Shown one piece after another: positions 1-9,386 of a stretch of 64,000 nt of DNA (positions within the stretch are counted from its first letter, which is position 1; each line of letters opens with the position of its first letter). A program made the position numbers and the translations under genes. Source of the stretch: Polytrichum commune (Eukaryota; Streptophyta; Polytrichopsida; Polytrichales; Polytrichaceae); the NCBI GenBank assembly GCA_950295325.1, contig OX485806.1, positions 31,622,001 to 31,686,000 of the forward strand. The letters run 5' to 3'. A model generated the notes under the pieces. It did no database searches. It worked only from the letters and a program-made list of their open reading frames with translations, and had not been told where the DNA came from.

Positions 1-103
1 GAATCATCATCAGTAGAAATAAAAGTCGTTCTCTCCAAATCCATTGATTGGTCCTAAAATAAATGAAATAAATTTTATAAATATTTCAAAACCAGTAGCA
101 ACA

Positions 104-160
104 CATTAGCAATAACATTACAAAAACAACAACAATAGCAACAACAATAACAACAGAATA
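104..160. repeat. CAA-rich simple sequence
   Basis: An imperfect run of CAA/CAATAA trinucleotides lies in otherwise AT-rich DNA. I see no coding potential or flanking target duplication. Confidence 0.6.
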
Positions 161-260
161 CCACGAACACAGGGAATGATAAAAATTATTCTAGACATTG
201 CCATTTGCATCTTCAAATATGGTACGACTATGGTCGCCACTCACCCCAAAACTACAAGGG

Positions 261-290
261 CAGACCCTGTGCGTTAACGCGCAGGGTCTG
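261..290. repeat. 30-bp near-perfect palindrome (GTTAAC core)
   Basis: The segment starts CAGACCCTGTGCG, is centred on GTTAAC, and its second half is the reverse complement of the first except for one base pair. The same core recurs at 649-676, 717-738 and many times in 1181-1690, so it belongs to a local palindrome family. As DNA it could extrude a cruciform and as RNA it could form a hairpin. Its function is unknown. Confidence 0.85.
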
Positions 291-327
291 TGTGTCCAAC
301 TACAGGTCTACCAAAGTTAGGGGCGAG

Positions 328-420
328 GTTTGGGTCGAACGACCCAAACTGTCCATGCAGAAAGTTTGGGTCGTTCGACCCAAACTAGGCAAACAGTTTG
401 GGTCGCTCGACCCAAACTGT
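328..420. repeat. Three consecutive palindromes with GTTTGGGTCG arms
   Basis: Three inverted repeats stand side by side at 328-349, 363-386 and 393-420. Each has the arm GTTTGGGTCG, then a 2-nt centre, then CGACCCAAAC. The centre differs each time (AA, TT, CT), while the arms are conserved and lengthen from 10 to 13 bp. The spacers between them are short (about 6-13 bp) and unrelated. This is a second palindrome family, distinct in sequence from the GTTAAC-cored one on either side. No gene is recognisable here. Confidence 0.85.
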
Positions 421-648
421 CCGCAATTTACGCCAGATTATGCGCAATTACCCTGTCATTACGAAAGTGCAAACAAACCTTGTACTGCACCTGTAAATGA
501 GAGAGCTTGCAGCGACAAACTCAGGTCCGACAGATGAGAGAGAAAAGACTGAATGCTTTGGAGGTGGCAATTTATACTACTCGTCCCTGTAGCCATATTT
601 AGCGTGGCTCTTCGTGGCCCCGCATAGCCGCTAGAAAGTTGCTAGCGT

Positions 649-738
649 AGACCCTGTGCGTTAACGCATAGGGTCTGCTCTGGCAACTTTGAGGCCACTG
701 TGTGTTAGGGCATAGACCCTGTGCGTTAACGCACAGGG
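649..738. repeat. Two further GTTAAC-core palindromes
   Basis: Palindromes at 649-676 (one mismatched pair) and 717-738 (perfect, 22 bp) share the core GTGCGTTAACGCAC with 261-290 and with the minisatellite at 1181-1690. Here they are isolated units separated by unrelated sequence. This suggests that single units disperse as well as amplify in tandem. Confidence 0.8.
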
Positions 739-1180
739 CCGAGACATGAATTTGAAATTTTTTTTTTGTCTGGAATTGATAGATTTGCCAAAACTTGTAA
801 AATCTAGAAAAAATGCTAATGGGGTCTAAAAAAATAAACAAAAATATGCTATATTATCTAAATCTCCGTAGCTACAAATTCTTCTTATATTTTGTTTTGG
901 TTTGAAATCATTTTCTTTTCTCATTCTTCTATTTATTTCCTTGTTTTGGGCCACCTCGTAGATTTTGGGTTTCGGGGCAAAAAAAAAAAGAAGCTATTTT
1001 GTGTCATTTTCTAGCTCCTATAACGTATTGCATGAATACTTGAGTAGACATATTTCTCATTTCTTGCATTCAAACCCCGTTTTGAATAGTTTTTTTGCTC
1101 CTACGCTCTGAACATTGATTTAAATTCATACAATAGATATTTGTTTTACTTTTGGGCTCTCCTAGTCGTTTTACCTCCCA
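739..1180. other. Non-genic AT-rich stretch
   Basis: No gene is visible. At about 967-1001 a short stretch (TTCGGGGC, an A-run, then AAGCTATTTTG) resembles the outer end of the inverted repeat at 6835-6867. It might be the decayed left end of the first Mutator-like copy, but only about a dozen bases match contiguously. Confidence 0.35.
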
Positions 1181-1690
1181 ACTTTTGGCCTTCCTAAGTT
1201 GCGCTTACAAACCCTGTGCGTTAACGCACAGGGTTTCTCCTCCCAACTTTTTGCCTCCTAAATTGCTCTTACAAACCTGGCCTGTGCATTAACGCATAGG
1301 GTTTCTCCTCCCAACTTTTTGCCTCCTAAGTTGCTCTTACAAACCCTGTGCGTTAACGCACAGGGTTTCTCCTCCCAACTTTTGGCCTTCCTAAGTTGCT
1401 CTTACAAACCCTGTGCGTTAACGCACAGGGTTTTAGTTCCCAACTTTTGGCCTCCCTAAGTTGCTCTTATAAACCCTGTGCGTTAACGTACAAGATTTTA
1501 CCTCCCAACTTCTCGCCTCCTAAGTTGCTCTTATAAACCCTGTGCGTTCTCCTCCTGACTTCTAGCCTTCCTAAATTTCTGTTATATACCATGTGCATTA
1601 ACGTATAAGGTTTCTCCTCTCCAATTTATAACCTCTATAAATTGCTACTACATGACATGTGAGTGAACGTACAAGGTTCTCCGTCCTAAC
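1181..1690. repeat. Palindromic minisatellite, about 65-bp unit
   Basis: About eight tandem units, each with a Py-rich spacer (CTCCCAACTTTTTGCCTCCTAA followed by TTGCTCTTACA in slightly varying form) and one palindrome with the core GTGCGTTAACGCAC. Perfect 28-bp palindromes lie at 1209-1236, 1341-1368 and 1406-1433. Variants are at about 1272-1304, 1471-1498 and 1586-1613, and one unit at about 1536 has lost its second arm. Divergence grows towards the right end. Start-to-start spacing is 65-66 bp. The array lies directly downstream of a possible splice donor of the minus-strand open frame at 1738-2019, so it could be intronic. Confidence 0.9.
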
Positions 1691-1737
1691 TTACAACTTA
1701 TACACTATCAAATTATGTGAACGTTGAACTGACTTAC

Positions 1738-2019
1738 CTTTTTGTTTGTCGTTTTCTTTGATCTCGTCTTCAATTCGGACTCTGATATACGATCGTTTAC
1801 ATCTTCTTTGTTCTTTGCACCTTCATCATCCTCCATCGCATCAAAATCCAGTGTCTTTACAATTTCTTCTACCGTATTCAACAAGTTTCTTTTCCCTTCC
1901 TTATTTGTATTATTCTTTCTCACACTCAGGTTGAACCTCTTTTTCTCGGAAGTGAAATACAAAGCTTTCCTACGTCTTTTCTTCGGCCTTACGGGTGTTC
2001 TCTCTACATTGTCCACCAT
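1738..2019 (-). CDS. Possible first exon of an unrecognised basic protein
   Basis: I do not recognise this protein. The open frame of about 94 codons starts MVDNVERTPVRPKKRRRK. It is rich in Lys/Arg, with an acidic stretch (DAMEDDEGAKNKED) in the middle and another basic patch at the end. At 1738 the frame meets AAG|GTAAGT, a strong match to a plant splice donor, so it may be the first coding exon of a gene reading left through the palindromic array. No acceptor or second exon is identifiable. It is divergent to the transposase copy starting at 2542 and might be an accessory frame of that element; the second copy has no counterpart. Low-complexity basic composition means chance cannot be excluded. 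Confidence 0.25.
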
Positions 2020-2541
2020 CGTTGGTGTCTATGATATGTTTTCTATCAGGTACTATCATTTATTCTTCCAATGTATCTATCTCACAAAATCCGGCGTATA
2101 TTACGATCACATGTTGTAATTGGCGTTCAATGAACGAGATATTTCGACGCGTTTGTCATTACGTGTTTATTTTTGTTATATCCGCCAAAATTTTCTGACA
2201 CCTACTTTGTTCTATTCATAATGATCAATAATTTATTTTTCCAACCAATTTTAATTCTTTCTACATCTACGTCAGTCCACACATATATATTTTAAATTTC
2301 TACCAATACTTTTAGTATTTGACGCCATTTTGTGTATATCTTGCTCGTAAATATTCTCTTATTATTATTGTGTTATGTCCACTTCTGTATTATTAGATGC
2401 TATGTATCACACGCTTTCATCTGCATCCATTATTGTATCACACGTTTTCATTTCTATTCATTTCCTCACACAACTCTATACAGAAGCAACATTCACCCCA
2501 TATGTTTAAGATGTGTTGTTCATATGTTCTTTTGATTTTCT
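2020..2541. other. AT-rich region upstream of transposase copy 1
   Basis: Pyrimidine-rich, TAT/TTA-rich DNA with no convincing coding frame. It separates the divergent minus-strand frame from the transposase start and would hold any promoter of either. No specific motif is identifiable. Confidence 0.4.
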
Positions 2542-4563
2542 ATGGCTACCATTAGAGCTCATGGATCTTTTGTTCCCTTCATCTTGCCACTCCAAGATGA
2601 TGGTCATGTGAGTGTTTCAGAGGATTTACTTAGTTTAAGATTCAACCTCCAGATAGGAACCATGTATTTAGAGCATGAGATGTACTCTGCAGATGGAGAG
2701 GTGTATGAAACGATTTTGGTTCCAAAAAATAGAACTGATGTTGGTTTTATGTGGATCTTAGGACCTGGTTCATTTAGGGTGATAGGACTTTCTGAGTCTC
2801 AGATACAAGCTTCAACTGTCATTTTGACAAACGAATCCGATACATCCACAGTTCAAATTCCCTCTATCGCACATGTTAAGGTGGAACCCCTTGATAATAG
2901 TGTGTTTGTGCTATCAGATTCAGAAGATGACATTTGTGCATCTATTGATCTTTCAAACACATCACCATTTTCATTTAGAAGTGTTCATTCTACTCCTTCC
3001 CAACTTCCTATACATGTAGCCAAATCTCCTTGCGGTCTTATGTACAAGAAGGTGGTTCCCCAAATCTCACCTTCTCACCTTCTCAACGTCCTCCACTACA
3101 CCCTTCACCTTCATCTACAGGGTTGACTATGGTTGATGCCTTGAAGCTGACAAAGTCAAGAAAAAGATCAAAGTCCACTCTTGCATCCATTGATTTTGAC
3201 AGTATAGATGTTCGTGAAGTCAAGTACTTACCATTTTCTTTTAATGGTGATGTTTTGTTTCTCTTGCCTCCTGTGGCATTCAAAGCTCCAAGTACGTATG
3301 GTCGCTCAATGGACGACATGGACAAGATGTACGACGGTCACCCTTGGTGCACCACCAAAACCACGAATATCCAAAATGACTTTGGACTGTCCTTCCGGCG
3401 CTCTACTTGTGCTGGTCATCTCCAATGTCATAATAACTACTGTGATTACATAAATCGCAATGGGGGCCTCCGGAACAACACTGAATGGGCCGGTTCAACT
3501 CCTATCCCATTTGCTGTGGGTGTTGTTCCCCCTACTAAGTCCACTGTCGAGTGTAAGGTATGTCGTTCCACACCTGTGTGCATTGCTTTGTGTAATGCTC
3601 GAATCATATACATCCACTCCACATCCGTTGGAATGTCCAGGGCTTGCATTCATCTTGGTGTACATGATCACCTTGTGGCCAATGGCACATGCCGTGAATC
3701 ATTGGACATGGCATACCAATGCATTGCAAATGAAGTATTTGAAAACACCCACAGCAAAAAATTCAGCCATAGTTATGGCGACGAGCAAACAATTATTGGC
3801 CGATTACCTTCTCAAATCTCCCACAAATGTCGAAGGCCATCACTTGGTTGGTTCATCCCTAGAGGTCGTCATGGACAAATTCAGCACTCTTGCGTCTCCA
3901 AATTGTCGTAACTTTGTATCTGGATCAAAGCATTTTTTGCGTAGTGGAATGGGAACTATGGATAGTATTATGGCGCTCAAAGACCACTCTGCTTTCAAAT
4001 TCGTCCATGGTAGTCGGTTCCCAGGGCAGTCAAAGGACAAAGTGTTTGTTTTTAAGATGTCTGTAGACCTTCCAGGTAGTGGTGTGGAGCTTGTGAAGAG
4101 GATGCAAGTCGGTGGAGATATGGAGAATTCATGTATTATATTTGACCATGTCAAACGTTTGAAGGACTGGACGACCATGGCTTGCCATGTGTACGACAGT
4201 CGATACTGTAAAGTGTTGACTATTGCGTGTTGTGACATGCAATCTGAAGATGGTGCAGCACAAATTCTCTTTTGGGAAAATTTGAATGCTGTCATGGCAG
4301 AAAATGGTGTACCAAATGTAAACTTCAAAGGGTTTATGGCTTATAGTGCTCAAGCTAATTGGAATGCGGTGAGGGCGATTTACGGGGATGGTGATCCAAA
4401 TCTACCCATGGTTGCACGTGAACGTACATGTCTTTTCCATTGGTCCGCAAGCTTGGATAAGGTGACCCAAAAGTATATCAAACCATCCTTGCAATTTCAA
4501 CACAAACAAATATGCAAGGATTACAAAGATGCGAAAACAATGGACGACGCTGAGACCAAATAG
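2542..4563 (+). pseudogene. Mutator-like transposase, copy 1 (frameshifted, 3'-truncated)
   Basis: This is the N-terminal two thirds of a Mutator-like (MULE) transposase, homologous along its length to the copy at 9387-13024. The start at 2542 (MATIRAHGSF) aligns with the start of that copy. In order: an N-terminal domain of unknown role, an acidic stretch (LSDSEDD), a basic patch (KSRKRSK), a Cys/His block resembling the WRKY-GCM1 finger (CAGHLQC, CKVC and HDH motifs), then the DDE-type core ending near CLFHW. The reading frame changes twice, at about 3035-3070 and about 3745. In the core, the conserved Asp of MADSAQANW in copy 2 is Tyr here (MAYSAQANW), which would remove a likely catalytic residue. 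A stop replaces the next codon after DDAETK, and the C-terminal SWIM part is missing. This is a dead copy. Confidence 0.85.
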
Positions 4564-4654
4564 AATGTGACTGCTAGTTTTTTTATTGCTTGTAGTCATG
4601 TTTTTTGGGGCGTTAGTCACATTTTCTACGGGGATGACATTATTATATGACGTT
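4564..4654. other. Short spacer between copy 1 and the solo LTR
   Basis: This spacer follows the truncation point of copy 1 and ends in ACGTT (4650-4654), the left target duplication of the LTR insertion. The sequence no longer matches the second transposase copy. Confidence 0.6.
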
Positions 4655-6451
4655 TATGAGCCTAAAATGGTGCTCACATGTGTTCTTAACCCTTCGAAAC
4701 CATTAGATGTTATGTTTTGATGTTTTATGATTATCCACAAAAATATAAAAAGAGTGAAGCTTGAATAAAGTTATGTTTAGTCATTAGGCTAGTATGGAGA
4801 GGATTTATTAGAAGTAGGTAGCGTGAAGAGGTTCCTTAGTTAGGTGAATGTAGGGAGTGTAGAACCAAGGGTAGTTTCTTGGTTTAAATGTTTGAATTAG
4901 GATATATGTTGTTAGTTTAAGAGACAAAGGCTTAAGAAGATAAGATGAGAGCCTACAAAGTAGGAAGGGATTACAAGGGCTTATCTTGAAGGTGTTTACG
5001 TACTCCCTCTCAACTCACTATTTAAACCCTCACTCTTCCCTCTCTCATTCTCTTTCCCTTGTGCTCCTTGGCACCCCACATGTTATAAGTGGGAGTGTGT
5101 GAGGAATGTGCGAGAAAGGTGTGAGAAGTGTGTGTGTGGGTTGAGTGACGATGAGGAATTTAGTTGATTGAAGTAATTAATTTAGTTGATTAAGGGGAGT
5201 TTGGGAATGTAGGTGATTAGAAGGTAGTTTTGAAGATTATTAATTAGTTGTTGGTTGTGGCTTAGCTTCTGGCCGTGGCCTAACTGCAGACTGAGATTAG
5301 TTGCTGGTTGTGGCTTAGCTTCTGGCCGAGGCCTAACTGCAGACTGAGATTAGCTGCTGACCTGTGGCAGTAGCTGCTGACCTGTGATTGAATTTATGAC
5401 CGTGGCCTTAGCTTCTGGCCGTGGTCTAACTGCAGACTGAGATTAAGTTGTTGGTTGTGGCTTAGCTTCTGGCCGTGGCCTAACTGCAGACTGAGATTAA
5501 GTTGTTGGTTGTGGCTTAGCTTCCGGCCGTGGCCTAACTGCAGACTGAGATTAAGTTGCTGGTTGTGGCTTAGCTTCCGGCCGTGGCCTAACTGCAGACT
5601 GAGATTAAGTTGTTGGTTGTGGCTTAGCTTCTGGCCGAGGCCTAACTGTAAGACTGAGATTAGCTGCTGGTGTAGCTTAGCTGCTGACCTGTGGCAGTAG
5701 CTGTTGACCTGTGATTGAACTTATGACCGTGGCCTTAGCTTCTGGCCGTGGCCTAACTGCAGACTGAGATTAAGTTGCTGGTTGTGGCTTAGCTTCTGGC
5801 CGAGGCCTAGCTGCAGACTGAGATTAAGCTTCTGGCCAAGGCCTAGCTGCAGACTGAGATTAGCTTATGGCCGTGGCCTTAGCTGCTGACCTGTGGCCGT
5901 AGTTGCAAACTGAGATTAAGTTGATGGCCTTGGCCTAGATGCAGACTGAGATTAAGCTGATTACCGTAAGTAGCTGGGACTTAGTAGGTCAGATCTCAAT
6001 GGGTCAATTTGAGTAATAGCACAAGTATTGAGTCACATTAGGATAGGTGGAGGTGTGTGTGGGGTACATAAGTGATTGTACTTGGGGTTGCTTACATAGC
6101 ATAGTGTTGTTTAACACTTGTATCCTCTCTATGGAATAAACCAAGTACACAAGTTAATGGAAAGTGTGAAGGAGTCTCGCGATGGCGAGACAAAGAAAAT
6201 CGATACTAAAAGAGCACGGGGGATGTTCTTAAGGGCCTGTGTGGCTACGGCCGCGACCTGGACCCTTGAAGGAGCCAATGCTCTACCTATTCAAAAGGTT
6301 AGCATCAATAAAATGTCATGACTTAAAGTAGGTGGGAGCTAGTAGCGATGGAAGTTGCATTTCATATCACACAAGCTTGGGTATGACTCATGTGATTCTC
6401 GAAACCACCACCTGGACTAGGACGCTTAAGGGTGGTGGGTTTGGCCTCACA
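4655..6451. mobile_element. Solo LTR A (about 1.8 kb) with 5-bp target duplication
   Basis: The segment starts TATGAGCC and ends GGCCTCACA. The related copy at 7129-9060 starts TGTGAGCC, giving the TG...CA ends and short TGTGAG/CTCACA inverted termini typical of LTRs. It is flanked by ACGTT at 4650-4654 and 6452-6456, a perfect 5-bp target duplication. No gag, pol, primer-binding site or polypurine tract is present, so this is what remains after LTR-LTR recombination. A TATA-like box with a downstream CT-rich stretch (about 5020-5060) and a shared block near the 3' end (TTTAACACTTGTATCCTCTC, about 6109-6128) are conserved with copy B. The middle is a private minisatellite. The superfamily cannot be told from an LTR alone. 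Confidence 0.85.
5245..5960. repeat. Minisatellite inside LTR A (about 54-bp unit)
   Basis: Roughly ten imperfect tandem copies of a unit containing GTTGTGGCTTAGCTTCTGGCC and CTAACTGCAGACTGAGATTA. Some copies are shortened, and some are interrupted by a TAGCTGCTGACCTGTG variant. It occupies the position where LTR B has a different, unrelated minisatellite. Confidence 0.85.
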
Positions 6452-6456
6452 ACGTT

Positions 6457-6834
6457 CTGTAGTCATATTCTTAGTAGCATGTGATGCACAATGTGACTTG
6501 ATGGAGTGATATTCGCGTAGATGGAGAGTCACATTGCGTAGTTCTTTGTGCATTGTTGTAACTGTATTGAGTTAGATTCGTATTACTTGCAATTCTGAAT
6601 GTCAGTCACATTTCTAGACACATTCCAAACATTGACGACACATTTAAGTTATGCGCTACATGACTGAGCCAAACAAGAAATTGAGCACACAAATTGAGCA
6701 GATAAATATAAATAACTTGAATGATATTATGTAGTCCATGTCTCCAAGCATATCCAAATGTGTTCATCTTTCCCACATTTTGCCTAAATGCGTAAACTAC
6801 CGAAATCTAACTGGCTTGTTGAGGTTCCGGGGGA
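6457..6834. other. Spacer between LTR A and the second Mutator-like element
   Basis: No gene is seen. There are scattered short inverted motifs (GTCACATT/AATGTGAC and GTGCA/TGCAC), probably remnants of the sequence LTR A inserted into. Confidence 0.4.
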
Positions 6835-6867
6835 AAAGCTATTTTGCGAGCGGTGAGCGGTAAGTTT
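6835..6867 (+). repeat. Left terminal inverted repeat of Mutator-like element
   Basis: AAAGCTATTTTGCGAGCGG, then TGAGCGGTAAG. Its reverse complement recurs at about 13438-13477, with a similar but degraded copy at about 14405-14475. Confidence 0.85.
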
Positions 6868-7128
6868 TCTAGAATATTGAAATTTTGTGTGGTGAAACAT
6901 GCCTTATTACCGCGGTGTAGAGCTAAATTTTGAAATATTTATTGACAATTTTATTAATAAAAAGAACCTATAACCGTGGTTGAGGAACCTATACTGTATT
7001 TGCTTGCTATACTGACTCCATAAATTTGAAATCGAATCATTGGTATCAATTTGGGTCTCAACATGCCCAATGGCTTAGATTTCATGTTCGGTCTCGGCAT
7101 GGCCACTTTGAACAAGGCCTAGGGGTTT

Positions 7129-9060
7129 TGTGAGCCCAAAAGGGTGCCCACATTTAGTCTTAGACCCTTGAAACGTTAGTTGATGCACTTTGAAGTAGCA
7201 TGTTACTTCACAAAAATATAAAAAGAGTGAAATGTTAGTCTTAGAAGTACCATGTTGTAAGAGGCTAGGATGTGAGTTGTTATTGTGTTTTTACCTTCGG
7301 AAGGATTTGAATGAATGAGGATAGGTAAGGAGAACTTGGATTGAGTAGTTAGTAGGCTAGTACAAATGGATGGAGACAACCAAAGTGACTCAAGAGGCAA
7401 GTGCATTCGAATTGGGATGAATGGAGGATCACATGGAGCGCACAAGTGGACCACCTCATCATGGCCACTTAATGGGGAAGGCCCAAAGAAGAATGCAAGG
7501 TGGAGGATAAGCAAATTCTCAAAGCACCAATCAAATCACGAGTTAAGCATCGTGGTTTGAATTAAGTGGTGAGCGACGATTTGGGAAAGTAAGGGGAGAA
7601 AGTTATGGCGGCGGAAAGCGAAGGAGGCTAAGTTTGGGTTGAAGCATCCCAAGTTTGGTAAAGTGTGGTAGGTAGAAAGCCAAGGCTAGTTAAATGTTCG
7701 AATTAGGATCCTTGTTGATCATTTGAGGGAGGAAGGCTTAGAAGATAGGATTGGCGCCTACTAAGTAGGAGGAAATCTCAAGGGCTTATCGTGAGCCTTG
7801 AGGGTGCTCACCCCCTCAAGCTTACTATATAATCCCTCATTCTTCCCTCACTCATCCTCTCTTTCCTTTGTGCTCCAAGGCACCCCACGAGTTATAAGTG
7901 TGGGTGTGGGAAGCCATATTGGAGCACATGTGTGTGCTTAGTTTTTAGTTTGAGAGCCAAGGCTTGTTAGCCTTGAAGAGGGCTTGACCTCTTGGTAGAA
8001 TTAGTGTTGACGTGAAGGATTTTAAGTTTAATTCATGATTCCAATTTGTGGTACTTAAAGTTCATGTTTTGAACACACGTGGTTGCAAGTTCAATGTTTA
8101 AGAGTTGAGCACTTGATGTTGTGATGAGTGCAAAAATATACTTGTGTGGATTAGTTAGTCTTAGTGAAGTTAGGAAATTCTCTCTCCCCCTCTCCTCTCT
8201 AGGATTTTAGGATTTTAGGATTAGAGAAGAATTGTGTGATTAGAAAGGGGTTGTTAATAGAATTAGGGAAATTAGGTAGGAAGATTAGTTAAGGGCTTGA
8301 ATAATTAGTGAGGTAGTTGGGGATTACAACTACAAAGTTGTGGGTTCATGAAGGAGCTGGGTTTATGAAGGAGCTGGGTTTGTTTAGTTAGAAAGTAAAG
8401 AGCTGGGTTTATGAAGGACCTGGGTTTGTTTAGTTAGAAAGTAAAGAGCTGGGTTTATGAAGGACCTGAGTTTGTTTAGTTAGAAGCTAAGGAGCTGGGT
8501 TCATGAAGGAGCTGGGTTTGTTTAGTTAGAAGGTAAGAAGCTGGGTTTATGAAGGAGCTGGGTTTATGAAGGAGCTAGGTTTATGTAATTAGAAAGTAAA
8601 GAGATGGGTACATGAAGGAGCTTAGTAGATAGCCTACCTAATTAGCTCATAGACAAGTAGTTAGTTACATTATGCTAGTTAGTGTTATGGTGGCTTTCAC
8701 AAGTAAATGTATTTGAGATTGACTATAGAGAATAGTGTTTTTTTTAACACTTGCATCCTCTCTTTAAAAATAAACCACGTGCACAAATTAATGGAGAATG
8801 TGGAGCACTCTCGCGATGGCAAGACAAAGGAAGCAAAGACCAAAGGTGCGAGGGAGAGATTGACATAAGTCACATAAGTATTTCTTAATACTTAAAGGCT
8901 TATGTACGGTATGGAGACACCAATTAAATCCAAGACCACTTGAAGGGTGAACATTGCACTATGGACTCATCCAAGTCCAAATCCAATACCGCGGAGGAAT
9001 GTGAGCCCAAACCCACTACTCGGACTACGGACGCTTAAGGGTGGGGGGTTTGGCCTCACA
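7129..9060. mobile_element. LTR B (about 1.9 kb), related to LTR A
   Basis: It starts TGTGAGCCCAAAAGGGTG and ends GGCCTCACA. Several blocks match LTR A in the same order: the first about 150 bp (including ACAAAAATATAAAAAGAGTG), the TATA-like box and CT-rich stretch (about 7825-7880), a block around 8740-8850 (TCTCGCGATGGC), and the last about 40 bp. No 5-bp target duplication is present (GGTTT on the left, GCGGC on the right). It may therefore be one end of a deleted element or a product of recombination between elements. It lies inside the second Mutator-like element, upstream of the transposase gene. Confidence 0.75.
8340..8625. repeat. Minisatellite inside LTR B (about 63-bp unit)
   Basis: Tandem units contain GAGCTGGGTTTATGAAGG and GTTTGTTTAGTTAGAAAGTA. 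The sequence is unrelated to the GGCC/CTGCAG-type minisatellite at the matching position of LTR A. Confidence 0.85.
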
Positions 9061-9386
9061 GCGGCCGTCATTCTTATGACCTTATTTGCCAATATATAAT
9101 ATAATCATCAATGTTTAGAATGTATGCCTGTTATTGGATTGTACTATTTGATATGTATGCCTATTATAGGATTCTACTATTCGGTTTCTTGCCTATCTTG
9201 GACTTGCATCCAAAATTGGTTTTTCAGCCGTCTTTCAGCTTACTCTGCATGACTCTCTATTAACTTCTGAAATTCCGCTTGCTGGTACATAAATTACCAG
9301 TTTGCACAGTAATTTCTTTCCTGTTATATATTCTCGCCATTTCAATGTTCACAGTACTTGTTTTGTTTAGAGTTCAGTGCTTTACT

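Noticed and set aside
1181-1690. CRISPR-like array (palindromic repeats with regular spacing)
   Set aside because: Spacers are themselves repeated rather than unique, and the context is a eukaryotic nuclear genome; it is a minisatellite.
5455-5700. Open frame of repeated WLWLSF-type residues
   Set aside because: Translation of the LTR A minisatellite; no protein features.
7129-9060. Complete LTR retrotransposon between the two LTRs (4655-9060)
   Set aside because: LTR A has its own perfect target duplication on both sides, and the DNA between the LTRs holds a Mutator-like terminal repeat rather than gag-pol, so they are separate insertions.
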